Assembly: GCF_009469695.1 (NCBI RefSeq)
Contig: NZ_SSSR01000005.1
Coordinates: forward strand, 1 to 64,000
DNA length: 64,000 bases
Source: Propionivibrio limicola
GTDB taxonomy: Bacteria > Pseudomonadota > Gammaproteobacteria > Burkholderiales > Rhodocyclaceae
Direction of reading: 5' to 3'
In this document: positions 56,361-64,000 of the stretch, in pieces
Layout: every line of letters starts with the position of its first letter
Numbering within the stretch: position 1 is the first letter of the stretch
Notes under the pieces: generated by a model
What the model saw: only the letters and a program-made list of their open reading frames with translations
What the model was told of the DNA's origin: nothing
Databases searched by the model: none
Translations under genes and position numbers: made by a program

Positions 56361-56820
56361 AGTGCGCCTCCGAAAGTGAAGCCAGGGCCGACTCGGGAAC
56401 CGCCAGCGTGCGCCCGGGCAGACAATCGAAATGAATGTGATAGATGACGTCGCTGATCTCAGTGCCGTTGCGCACGACGCGCAGCACTTCGCCGATCGAG
56501 CCACGCGGCACCTTGCAGTCGTCGCCTAGGGCGAGCACCTTGGCGGCAGCGACACGTTCGCGTGACTCGAACGTGCTCGGCACCCACGGCTCGTCCGCCC
56601 CGATCAATTCTTCCTCGCGGCAGCCGACGATGCGGTCGACATCGAGAAAGTGAACCGTGTAGATGATCTGGTCGATCAGGAAGGTACCGACGTCGATGAC
56701 CGTACCGACACTCCCACGGCGAACCAGCAGGTCGCCCATGTCGGCCCCGGGATAGGTACCATCGTTCCGGACATTGCGGATGACGCGCACGTCGTCGTCA
56801 AGATCGAATTGCGTAATCAT
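56353..56820 (-). CDS. nifZ: NifZ
   Basis: 155 residues with two copies of the NifZ domain ([20 protein letters not shown] with [35 protein letters not shown] with IYHIHF). NifZ acts with NifW in late P-cluster assembly on the MoFe protein. Overlaps nifW by 4 bases and nifM by 8. Confidence 0.93.
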   Translation of the reverse strand: MITQFDLDDDVRVIRNVRNDGTYPGADMGDLLVRRGSVGTVIDVGTFLIDQIIYTVHFLDVDRIVGCREEELIGADEPWVPSTFESRERVAAAKVLALGDDCKVPRGSIGEVLRVVRNGTEISDVIYHIHFDCLPGRTLAVPESALASLSEAHYV

Positions 56821-57155
56821 GATTGCCCCGCCCGGCCGATTTTAGTCAGGGGAACGGTCTGGATGCCCGCCACCCGCTTGAAGACGCGAAATACTTTTTC
56901 GGTCAGCGCATCGGAATTCACAAAGTCGTCATACGCCTTGGTCAGACTGGCCCGATACCCGTCATAGGTTGGCGTAGCGCCCCCATTCGTTTCGGCCAGC
57001 CTGGCGAGATAGTCATGGAAACGCTGCAGGATGTGCAGACGATTGACATACACGACGCTTGGATCGTAGGCAACGCCAAAGTAGTCGAGAAAATCCTCCG
57101 CCGACTCGAGATCGGCCATTTCGGATTCAAGATCAATTGGAATGGCAGTAGTCAT
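56817..57155 (-). CDS. nifW: nitrogenase-stabilising protein NifW
   Basis: 112 residues matching NifW ([60 protein letters not shown]). It protects the MoFe protein and helps its maturation. GAGGAG precedes the ATG. It lies 12 bases after nifV on the same strand. Confidence 0.95.
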   Translation of the reverse strand: MTTAIPIDLESEMADLESAEDFLDYFGVAYDPSVVYVNRLHILQRFHDYLARLAETNGGATPTYDGYRASLTKAYDDFVNSDALTEKVFRVFKRVAGIQTVPLTKIGRAGQS

Positions 57156-57167
57156 GGAACACTCCTC

Positions 57168-58397
57168 TCAATGGACAGCAGATGGCGTAAAAACAGAAGA
57201 AACTGGAGCGGTATCGCGGCGCAGGACCGCGGGAAGCAGCGCCAGATCGCGAAAGCTGGCCGCGCCCCGGCGCAGGTCATGCAGCATGCTCATTAATTCA
57301 TCGGGGGACGGCGGCCGCTTGGCCGCGCAGACGAATTCCTTGACGAAGGAAAGCAGGCAGGCCGCTTCGCTTTCGGTGATCGGCTGGCCGAGCATGGCGT
57401 AGACCGCCTGCACGCCGCCCTTGCCGGAATGCTTGCCAAGCACGAAACGGTGCTGGCGGCCGACGATTTCCGGATCAAATCCCTGATAGTTTTCCGGATG
57501 CTTGAGCAGGCCATCGACGTGCACACCGGCCTCATGCGTGAACACGCCTTCGCCGACCACGCTTTTCTGCCAGGGAACCGGGCGGCCGGAAGCGTTCGCT
57601 ACCTTCTGCGAAACCTCGGGCAACTGGTGCAGGTCGATCCCCGTCTCGATGTTGTAGAAGCGGCGCAAACCGAGAACGACTTCGCCAAACGGCGCGTTGC
57701 CGGCACGCTCGCCAAGTCCGTTGACCGTCGTATTGACGTGCGTCGCGCCGGCGCGCACGGCGGCCAGCGTATTGGCCGTGGCGAGACCGAGGTCGTCATG
57801 GGCGTGCATTTCGATTTCGAGATCGGTCGACCGGCGCAGGCTGCCAACCCGTTCAACCACGGCGAACGGATCGAGCACGCCGAGCGTGTCGGCGAAGCGA
57901 ATGCGGCGGGCACCGGCCTTTTGCGCGGCTTCGGCGATCTGCGCCAGAAAATCCGGATCGGAGCGCGAAGCATCCTCGGCGCCGATGCACACATCCAGCC
58001 CCGCGTCGCGGGCCCGCTGGATGTGGTGGCCAATATTCGTCAGCAGCCAGTTGCGGTCGCGCCGCAGTTTGTAGGCCAGGTGCTGGTCGGATGCCGGCAC
58101 CGAGATGTTGATCAGATGCACACCCAGGCCGGTGCACGCGTCGATGTCGCCATCGCGCATGCGGCTCCAGACCATCAGGCGCGCCGGCAAACCAAGCGAA
58201 GCGATGGCGCGGATGTCGTCGCGCTCGGCCTCGCCCATGGTCGGAATGCCGATTTCGAGTTCCTGCACGCCGAGCGCAACCAGATGGCGCGCGATATCGA
58301 GTTTTTCCTCGATGCTGAAGGCAACCCCGGCGGATTGCTCGCCATCGCGCAGGGTCGTATCGTTAATGACGACTAGAGAGTTTGCAGTAGTTGACAT
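57168..58397 (-). CDS. nifV: homocitrate synthase NifV
   Basis: 409 residues from the ATG at 58397 (CCAGGAGG upstream). DRE-TIM metallolyase: [20 protein letters not shown] at the N-terminus, [20 protein letters not shown] with the metal-binding HxH neighbourhood, and [20 protein letters not shown]. It condenses acetyl-CoA with 2-oxoglutarate to give R-homocitrate, a ligand of the FeMo cofactor. First gene of the nif block; upstream is a NifA/sigma-54 promoter. Confidence 0.96.
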   Translation of the reverse strand: MSTTANSLVVINDTTLRDGEQSAGVAFSIEEKLDIARHLVALGVQELEIGIPTMGEAERDDIRAIASLGLPARLMVWSRMRDGDIDACTGLGVHLINISVPASDQHLAYKLRRDRNWLLTNIGHHIQRARDAGLDVCIGAEDASRSDPDFLAQIAEAAQKAGARRIRFADTLGVLDPFAVVERVGSLRRSTDLEIEMHAHDDLGLATANTLAAVRAGATHVNTTVNGLGERAGNAPFGEVVLGLRRFYNIETGIDLHQLPEVSQKVANASGRPVPWQKSVVGEGVFTHEAGVHVDGLLKHPENYQGFDPEIVGRQHRFVLGKHSGKGGVQAVYAMLGQPITESEAACLLSFVKEFVCAAKRPPSPDELMSMLHDLRRGAASFRDLALLPAVLRRDTAPVSSVFTPSAVH

Positions 58398-58419
58398 AGT
58401 GGCCTCCTGGACTTGATCT

Positions 58420-58435
58420 AGCAAATCCGGTGCCT
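58420..58435 (-). promoter_or_regulatory. sigma-54 (-24/-12) promoter of nifVWZM
   Basis: On the minus strand the bases read AGGCACCGGATTTGCT. The GG (58433-58434) and GC (58421-58422) are 10 bases apart, as in the consensus TGGCACN5TTGCW. It lies 23-38 bases before the nifV start. Confidence 0.85.
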
Positions 58436-58500
58436 ATACGCCAAAAACTCCTAAAACAACGTAAAAACAGAGAGATAGAAAAAACACACAAACAACAACA

Positions 58501-58538
58501 CCCCTGACGATTGTTATATTGCCAACAAAAGCCAGGGG
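58501..58538. terminator. weak hairpin after rlmD
   Basis: CCCCTG (58501-58506) pairs with CAGGGG (58533-58538) over a 26-base loop. It may end the rlmD transcript (stop at 58554), with a T/G-rich tail on the minus strand. The loop is long, so confidence is low. Confidence 0.35.
58512..58527. promoter_or_regulatory. NifA upstream activator site (TGT-N10-ACA)
   Basis: TGT (58512-58514), ten bases, ACA (58525-58527): an exact NifA site about 80 bases upstream of the -24 element, in the expected range. It lies inside the loop of the hairpin at 58501-58538. Confidence 0.8.
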
Positions 58539-58553
58539 CTAAAACTGACATCC

Positions 58554-59948
58554 TCACTCGTTTGATGCTGCCGTCTCTCCTGCGCTGGCCGCCTCTTCCG
58601 CGGCGAGAGCTTCTTTGGCAGCCGCTTCGGCCAGCCGCTCCTGCCATCCCGGCCGGCGTTCAAAGAGGGCGATCGATTCGACGTGCGAAGTGTTCGGGAA
58701 CATATTGACCACCCCCGCTCCGCACAGCGCATAACCTTTGACCGCCACCAGAACCGCCGCATCGCGCGCCAGCGTCGCGGGACTGCAGGAGACATAGACG
58801 ATCCGTTGCGGCGCATCGTCGCCGAGCGCCTTGACGAGTTCCACCGCCCCTTCGCGCGGCGGATCGATCAGCATCTTGTCGAAGTGTCCCAGCGCGGCGA
58901 CGGTTTCCGGCGTCGCCTCAAAGAGGTTGGCGACGCCGTATTCCACCTTGTCGGCCAACCCGTTCGCCGCCGCGTTCTCGCCGGCGCGCTGAACGAGTTC
59001 GGCACTGCCCTCGATCCCGACCACCTGCGCGCCCGAGCGGGCAATCGGCAGCGTGAAGTTGCCGAGACCGCAGAACATATCCGCGATCCGCTCGCCCGGT
59101 TGCGGATCGAGCAGCGCCATCGCCCGACGCACGAGCACGCGATTGATCGCGTGGTTGACCTGCGTGAATTCAGTCGGCGAAAAGTAGTGTTCGATGTCGA
59201 ATTCCGGCAGGGTGTAAGACAGCCGCGGCCCTTCCAGCGGATAGAAACGGTAGGCGGTCGCCGGACCCTTCGGTTGCAGGTAGAAAACGATGCCGTGCTT
59301 GTCGGCAAACGCACGCAACAGTTCTTCATCGTTGGCGTTGATCGGTTCCATGTTGCGCAACACCAGCGCCGTCACATGTTCACCGACGGCAACTTCGATC
59401 TGCGGCATCGCCGTGCTGATCGACAGACTCGCCACCAGGTCGCGCAACGGCAGCAACAGGTCGGAAAGGTGCTTCGGCAGATTCGGGCAGACCTGCATGT
59501 CGGCCACGTAGCTGCTCTTGCGCTCATGGAAGCCGATCAACATGCCGCCCTTCTTGGGCACCATGCGCGCCGACAGGCGGGCGCGGAAACGGTAGCCCCA
59601 CGGCTCACCGTAGATCGGCGAATAAAGCTGCTCGGGCGCCAGCCGGCCGAGATGCCACAGGTTCGACTCCAGCACGCGCTGTTTCGCCGCCACCTGCGCC
59701 GCCGGATCGAAGTGCTGCATGCTGCAGCCGCCGCAGACGCCAAAATGCGGGCACTTGGGCGTCACCCGGTCGGCCGATGCTTTGATGATCCGGTCCACAC
59801 GGGCGATTTCGTAAGTCGGCTTCTTGCGGTAGCTGGTGAACTCGACGCGCTCGCCGGGCAAAGCACCTTCGACAAAGATCGTCTTGCCTTCGAGCCGCGT
59901 GATTCCGCGCGCTTCATGATCGAGCGATTCAATGGTTCCTACCGGCAT
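58554..59948 (-). CDS. rlmD: 23S rRNA (uracil1939-C5)-methyltransferase RlmD
   Basis: 464 residues with a TRAM domain at about 1-55, the [4Fe-4S] cysteines in [17 protein letters not shown] plus a later Cys (QVCPNLPKH), and the methyltransferase: [13 protein letters not shown] (SAM site), [17 protein letters not shown] and the catalytic Cys in [20 protein letters not shown] precedes the ATG. The C-terminal tail is Ala/Glu-rich ([20 protein letters not shown]) and unlike most RlmD. Confidence 0.95.
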   Translation of the reverse strand: MPVGTIESLDHEARGITRLEGKTIFVEGALPGERVEFTSYRKKPTYEIARVDRIIKASADRVTPKCPHFGVCGGCSMQHFDPAAQVAAKQRVLESNLWHLGRLAPEQLYSPIYGEPWGYRFRARLSARMVPKKGGMLIGFHERKSSYVADMQVCPNLPKHLSDLLLPLRDLVASLSISTAMPQIEVAVGEHVTALVLRNMEPINANDEELLRAFADKHGIVFYLQPKGPATAYRFYPLEGPRLSYTLPEFDIEHYFSPTEFTQVNHAINRVLVRRAMALLDPQPGERIADMFCGLGNFTLPIARSGAQVVGIEGSAELVQRAGENAAANGLADKVEYGVANLFEATPETVAALGHFDKMLIDPPREGAVELVKALGDDAPQRIVYVSCSPATLARDAAVLVAVKGYALCGAGVVNMFPNTSHVESIALFERRPGWQERLAEAAAKEALAAEEAASAGETAASNE

Positions 59949-60021
59949 GGAGCTTCCCCGAGAAAAAACGCAGGATTCTACCGAAAAACCTGGCCAGCCA
60001 GGGAGCGCAGAACAAACTTTC

Positions 60022-60457
60022 TCAAATAAACAACAAGTTATCCAACGACTGTAGTTCCTGACGGCTCACAACAAGAACGTCCCCTTGCGACTCGGTCAGC
60101 ACATGTTTGGTCACGCTGCCGAGCAGGTAATTCTCGAACTCGCTGCCATGCTTGCCCATCACGATCAGATCACAGTCGTATTCCTGTTCAAGCAGAAGGA
60201 TTTGCTGCGTCGGATCGCAGTAGCGCACGGCAAGCAGGCTTCCCTCATCCTTTCCGGCAAACGCGCTGATCGTCTGCGGCACCTCCCCCTCGGCCAGATG
60301 CACCGTGGCGCCCACGCAATGCTAACATCCCGATTCCGCAGCAATATGCGGCAGCAGAAGCCGCCAGCTCAAAGGCACGATCCGCTGCATGCCGCGACGG
60401 TGCCGACAAGTCGGTGGCCGCCACAATCCGACTATAGCCCGTCCCGCCCGACGGCAC
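60022..60457 (-). pseudogene. broken universal stress protein gene
   Basis: Two reading frames cover one Usp domain. The first (from GTG at 60457) gives a normal Usp start, SRIVAATDLSAPSRHAADRA and FELAA, then meaningless sequence. The second (60315-60022) gives VHLAEGEVPQTISAFAGKDE and then the Usp ending DLIVMGKHGSEFENYLLGSV, THVL-type [18 protein letters not shown]. The middle of the domain, about 20-30 residues, also looks shortened. A frameshift plus a deletion fits best. It directly follows mnmD. Sequencing error cannot explain the missing middle. Confidence 0.65.
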
Positions 60458-61168
60458 CTACAGGAACGGCTCCTCGGCCTTCATACCGACCAGCATTTGC
60501 CGTTTCCCGGCAAAGCCCTGCCTTTTTTCGATCGCGAATCCGGCCGCTTGCAACGCCTGTCGAACGTGGCCGGCGACCGACCACGTGGCCAGCGTCGCGC
60601 CCGGATTGGCCAGGCGCGTCAGTGAGCGGAACAGTTCGCCGGACCACAAGTCAGGATTCTTGGCGGGTGAAAAACCGTCGAGATAGAAGGCGTCGACGGA
60701 GGCTTCGAGCGTCGGCAAGACGGCGACGGCGTCGCCAAAAACCAGGCGCAGCGTGACATGGCCCTCTTCCAGCACCAACCGGTGCTCCCCGGCCACAAGC
60801 CGCGGCCATTGCTCGTGCAGATGGGCGACCAGTTCGGCGAACTCCGGCCAAACGGAGTGGGCAACGCGAAGATCGTCGACGGAGAACGGGTGTTTCTCCA
60901 CGGACACGAATTCCAGCCCCCGGCAGCGCGCCGCATCATTCTTCCAGGCCAGCCAGGTCGCCATGAAATTGAGGCCAAGGCCGAATCCGGTCTCAAGAAT
61001 CGAAAACGTTTCGCGCCCTTGCCAGCGCTCCGGCAGCCCATTTCCCGCCAGAAAAACATGCTGCGCCTGCGCGTGCCCACCGGCCACCGAATGGTAGACG
61101 TCGCCATAGGTCTCGGAAAACGGCGTGCCATCGGGGGCGAGCAGCAGACGGGCGGGTTCGATCGGCAT
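60458..61168 (-). CDS. mnmD: tRNA mnm5s2U methyltransferase MnmD (MnmC N-domain only)
   Basis: 236 residues from the ATG at 61168 (TTG at 61174 possible). Class I methyltransferase with [20 protein letters not shown] (SAM site), [40 protein letters not shown] and [20 protein letters not shown], as in the N-terminal half of E. coli MnmC. The C-terminal FAD oxidase half is absent and is not fused here. It makes the last methyl transfer at U34 of some tRNAs. Confidence 0.9.
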   Translation of the reverse strand: MPIEPARLLLAPDGTPFSETYGDVYHSVAGGHAQAQHVFLAGNGLPERWQGRETFSILETGFGLGLNFMATWLAWKNDAARCRGLEFVSVEKHPFSVDDLRVAHSVWPEFAELVAHLHEQWPRLVAGEHRLVLEEGHVTLRLVFGDAVAVLPTLEASVDAFYLDGFSPAKNPDLWSGELFRSLTRLANPGATLATWSVAGHVRQALQAAGFAIEKRQGFAGKRQMLVGMKAEEPFL

Positions 61169-61227
61169 CTTCAACAGCGCTCATTCAAAACATTGAAAAG
61201 CGCGGAATATAGCGCACCAGCCGCCAA

Positions 61228-61908
61228 TCACGCCGGTTCGTATTTGTAGCCGATGCCATAAACCGAGCGGATGAGCTCCGCATCCGGCGCGGCCTCGGCG
61301 AGCTTGCGCCGGATTTTCTTGATGTGGCTATCGACGGTCCGGTCGGCGACGATGCGGTCGTCGCCGTGCATCGCGTCCATGAGCTGTTCGCGGGTGAAAA
61401 TCCGTCCGGGTTGCTCGGTCATCTGTTTGAGCAGCTTGAACTCGATGGCGGTCAGGCCGAGATCGCGGCCGTGCCACGCCGCCTGCCAGCGCGCCTGATC
61501 GAGCGCCAGCCCGGCATTTCGGTCGGAACGTAAAGACGCGGAATTGATGCGCCGCAACACTGCCTTGACCCGGGCGACCACTTCACGCGGGCTGAACGGC
61601 TTGCAGATGTAGTCGTCGGCACCGAGTTCGAGGCCGAGCAGCCGGTCGGATTCCTCGACACGCGCCGTGGTCATGATGATGGCCAGCTTGGCGCCGTTCG
61701 CACGCAGGGCTCGACAGACGTTCTGACCGGACAGTCCGGGCAGCATCAGATCGAGCAACAAGAGATCGGTGGAGTTTTCTCGCAGCCACGGGACGACCTC
61801 GTCGCCGCGCCTCAGGCGATGGGTCGCGTAGCCGTCGCGGACCAGATAGTCGTGCAGGATGGCGGCGATCTTGTCCTCGTCCTCGACGATCAGGACATGC
61901 TCAGTCAT
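61228..61908 (-). CDS. BaeR-like response regulator
   Basis: 226 residues. Receiver at about 1-120 with the Asp in DLLLLDLMLPGLSGQ and Lys in DDYICKPFSPREVVARVK; OmpR-type winged helix at about 130-226 (LTAIEFKLLKQMTEQPGRIF, TVDSHIKKIRRKLAE). Closest to BaeR. It overlaps the kinase gene by 8 bases. GGAG lies 8 bases before the ATG. Likely controls the divergent macA-like pump. Confidence 0.92.
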   Translation of the reverse strand: MTEHVLIVEDEDKIAAILHDYLVRDGYATHRLRRGDEVVPWLRENSTDLLLLDLMLPGLSGQNVCRALRANGAKLAIIMTTARVEESDRLLGLELGADDYICKPFSPREVVARVKAVLRRINSASLRSDRNAGLALDQARWQAAWHGRDLGLTAIEFKLLKQMTEQPGRIFTREQLMDAMHGDDRIVADRTVDSHIKKIRRKLAEAAPDAELIRSVYGIGYKYEPA

Positions 61909-63427
61909 GGTGAGACTCCGATAGTGACATATGGGGCAGCGGGAATTGGATGCGCCAACTCAGGCCGCCCAGCGGGCTGTGTCCGCCTTCCAGACGGCCG
62001 CCGTGGTCTTCGATGATCGCGTTGGCGATGGCCAGCCCGAGGCCGCTGCCGCCACTCGCGCGATCGCGCGCTTCATCGACCCGGTAAAGGCGTTCGGTCA
62101 GGCTGGCCAGATGCTGCGGATCGACGCCGGGCGCCGAATCCTGCCATCGCAGGCACGCCTCACCGTGTTGCCGCGTCAGTTCGATGCGCAGACGGCGTGG
62201 CGGATCGGTATAGCGCAAGGTGTTCTGCAGCAGGTTGCCGAGAACTTGCTGCAGGCGGATCTCGTCGCCGTGGATCAGCACGTCGGAGGCAAGTGACAAT
62301 TCGACAGCCAGCCCACCTTCGGCAATCGTTTGCTGGCTTGCTTCCAGGCAATCGCGGACGACCTCCCCCAGATCGAGTTCGGCAAAGTGATAGCGCAACG
62401 CCCCCAGGTCCGACAACGACAGCAGATGCAGATCCTCGACCAGCCGCGTCAGCCGGTTGCTCTCCTGCGCCAGAGAGTTCAGCCCGGCCCGTGTCAGCGG
62501 TCGAACGCCGTCCTGCAAGGCTTCGATTTCCGCACGCAAGGTGGTCAATGGCGTGCGCAATTCATGCGCGATGTCGGCGATCCACTGCCGGCGGGAACGC
62601 TGGACGCTCTCCAGAGCACTGGCCAGATTGTTGAAATCGGTCGACAGCTGGGCGAATTCGTCGTGGCCGACCACCGCGATGCGCGTGCCGTAATCGCCCT
62701 CCGCCAACCGGTTGGCTCCGTTGCGCAGGGCGTTGAGGCGACGCGCCAGCCAGTGCGCGATCAAGGCCGCATTGATCAGCACCGCCGCCAGCATGCCGAT
62801 GGCGATGGCGAGAAAGCGGTGCGCCTGCTGTCGCTGGAATACCTGCTCCAGCGACTCGACCATCGCCAGCCGCGGAATGTACGCCAGATAGCCGACGACC
62901 TCGCCATCGACTTCGATCGTCTTGCGCAACGCCTGCTCGACGCGGTCCGCCGGACCGATCAGAACCTCGCCGTCGCGGTCGAGCAACAGCATGCGCGGGT
63001 CGATGGTCAGCGCCGGTGGCGGCGCGCTCCTTTCCTCTCCCGCCATCGGACGCTCTCCATGCGGATGGCGCAAATAGCGGCTGTTTCCTAACACCTCCTC
63101 GCGCAGCATGCTCTGCCAACGCGGCTTATCGTCGGCGATCCACGTCCAGTCGGCCGCGTGCTCGCGATAGCCGTCGGCAAGTCGCTGAATCAACGGCGTC
63201 AGGCGCGCTTCATCGGCCTTGTTCAGGTATTCGAGCAGCCCGCGATCGAAGCTGTGGCTGTAGATCTGGTAGGCCGCAACGACGAGTACGATATTCGCCC
63301 CGGCGATCGCCAGAAAGAGTTTGACGCCCAGCGTATACAGGTGACGGCGCCAGCCTTTTGGGTGACGGGGTGGGTTCATATGCGGAGTGAAGACCAGAGA
63401 CGCAACAAAGCGTAAATGATAATCCAT
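61901..63427 (-). CDS. BaeS-like sensor histidine kinase
   Basis: 508 residues from the ATG at 63427 (AAGGAAG 8 bases upstream); an ATG at 63379 is the alternative. Helix 1 at about 33-55, a periplasmic sensor to about 200, helix 2 near 205-225 (FLAIAIGMLAAVLINAALIA), HAMP, HisKA with WIADIAHELRTPLTTLRAEI, and an ATPase with LGNLLQNTLRYTD, GSGLGLAIANAIIEDHGG. Pairs with the BaeR-like regulator; the family senses envelope stress and drug or metal exposure. Confidence 0.92.
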   Translation of the reverse strand: MDYHLRFVASLVFTPHMNPPRHPKGWRRHLYTLGVKLFLAIAGANIVLVVAAYQIYSHSFDRGLLEYLNKADEARLTPLIQRLADGYREHAADWTWIADDKPRWQSMLREEVLGNSRYLRHPHGERPMAGEERSAPPPALTIDPRMLLLDRDGEVLIGPADRVEQALRKTIEVDGEVVGYLAYIPRLAMVESLEQVFQRQQAHRFLAIAIGMLAAVLINAALIAHWLARRLNALRNGANRLAEGDYGTRIAVVGHDEFAQLSTDFNNLASALESVQRSRRQWIADIAHELRTPLTTLRAEIEALQDGVRPLTRAGLNSLAQESNRLTRLVEDLHLLSLSDLGALRYHFAELDLGEVVRDCLEASQQTIAEGGLAVELSLASDVLIHGDEIRLQQVLGNLLQNTLRYTDPPRRLRIELTRQHGEACLRWQDSAPGVDPQHLASLTERLYRVDEARDRASGGSGLGLAIANAIIEDHGGRLEGGHSPLGGLSWRIQFPLPHMSLSESHHD

Positions 63428-63495
63428 CCCAATTGCTTCCTTAATTTCTTGTTAACTTCCGGCTCGTTTATCGAAATTTATTCGAGCGGAGCGAT

Positions 63496-64000
63496 ATGGA
63501 TAGAAAAGAGGGTCAGAGCAAGCTACGCGGGCTTGCCGGTCGGGTTCTCGCCCGCGTTTCTCCCCCGGCACTCGGTCTTTTGATCGTTTTTGCCGGCGGC
63601 GGGCTTTTGCTGGGCACGTGGTCATGGAGCAGGAACGGCCAGGCATCGGAAGAGTTCATCAGCGTCGAGGTACGCCGAGGCGATATCAAGGATCTCGTTG
63701 CGGCCACCGGCGCGCTGCAACCCCGGGATTACGTCGATGTCGGGGCGCAGGTATCGGGGCAGTTGAAGAAAATCCATGTCGAGGTCGGGCAAACGGTCAA
63801 GGAAGGCGAACTGCTGGCCGAGATCGATGCCGAGCAGTCGGCCGCCAAGGTCGAAGCCGCCCTCGCCCAGTTGCGTTCGCTGGATGCCCAGTTGGAGCAA
63901 AAGAGGCTGAGTCTGGTCAAGACCGAACGCGATCTTGCGCGCTTCCGCAACCTGGTCGCCGAGGAAGCCGCCACGGTCGAAAGCCTACAAAACGCGGAAA
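63496..64000 (+). CDS. MacA-like efflux adaptor subunit (partial)
   Basis: 168 residues, cut by the window end. GGAG precedes the ATG at 63496. A membrane anchor lies at about 22-42 (PALGLLIVFAGGGLLLGTWS), then the membrane-proximal and lipoyl parts (EVRRGDIKDLVAATGALQPR, VDVGAQVSGQLKKIHVEVGQ, VKEGELLAEIDAEQSAAKVE) and the start of the coiled-coil hairpin. The VGAQVSGQ motif is typical of MacA. It should join MacB and an outer-membrane channel. Divergent from the BaeSR-like genes. Confidence 0.93.
   Translation, partial: MDRKEGQSKLRGLAGRVLARVSPPALGLLIVFAGGGLLLGTWSWSRNGQASEEFISVEVRRGDIKDLVAATGALQPRDYVDVGAQVSGQLKKIHVEVGQTVKEGELLAEIDAEQSAAKVEAALAQLRSLDAQLEQKRLSLVKTERDLARFRNLVAEEAATVESLQNAE

Overview
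The window is a high-GC chromosomal segment of a betaproteobacterium. The gene content points to the Rhodocyclales (Propionivibrio, Dechloromonas or Azonexus-like): an exosortase-associated PEP-CTERM regulatory and exopolysaccharide cluster, a B12-dependent ribonucleotide reductase, a nifV-W-Z-M block, a ScpB-type methylmalonyl-CoA decarboxylase and several betaproteobacterial household genes. This placement rests on gene content and was not computed. No rRNA, tRNA or CRISPR array was seen.

Layout. (a) About 1-4000: the right end of an integrative island. A possible insertion-sequence end lies at 1-142. Seven small plus-strand genes follow, most linked by ATGA stop/start overlaps, including a secreted HNH-like protein and an AlpA-type regulator fused across an eight-G tract to a DUF2528-like domain. 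A convergent tyrosine integrase lies next to the 3' end of guaA, a known island insertion site. (b) 4039-9000: guaB-guaA, a DUF4124 protein, the ratA/rnfH pair and divergent smpB. (c) 8971-20789: a minus-strand operon of about 12 kb holding a TIGR03013-type sugar transferase, PrsK, PrsR, PrsT, TviB- and TviC-like sugar nucleotide enzymes, a Sel1/SLT transglycosylase and a trypsin-like protease. (d) 20920-27750: YchJ, truC, tilS, accA, a DMT exporter divergent from a LysR regulator, and ackA. (e) 28283-34543: nrdJ behind a pair of NrdR boxes, a tartrate/D-malate dehydrogenase, a TauE permease and a three-domain MsrA-thioredoxin-MsrB protein. (f) 34565-43439: copper chaperone and CopA, hemN, scpB, a KdpE regulator with a half-length KdpD-like kinase, and an organic-acid MFS transporter. 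(g) 43823-48833: UspA, a strongly altered ClpX-like ATPase, NfeD and QmcA, a DMT exporter, a membrane protein and a zinc-ribbon protein. (h) 49132-55385: ycaO with a small overlapping partner, relA and a chemoreceptor. (i) 55518-58397: nifV-nifW-nifZ-nifM behind a recognisable NifA/sigma-54 promoter. (j) 58554-64000: rlmD, a broken uspA, mnmD, BaeSR-like regulators and the start of a divergent macA-like adaptor cut by the window end.

How the parts work together. The PrsK/PrsR/PrsT set with sugar nucleotide enzymes and a sugar transferase builds and controls an exopolysaccharide linked to PEP-CTERM protein export. The nif block supplies homocitrate for the FeMo cofactor and maturation factors for nitrogenase. 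NrdJ, HemN, AckA, ScpB and the acid transporter fit life at low oxygen on organic acids.

The most unusual items are the ClpX-like ATPase without its zinc domain, RKH loop, GYVG pore loop or canonical IGF loop; the MsrA-Trx-MsrB domain order; the poly-G fusion in the island; the YcaO partner gene; and two copies of a long CTTGGTG-type hairpin between convergent genes.
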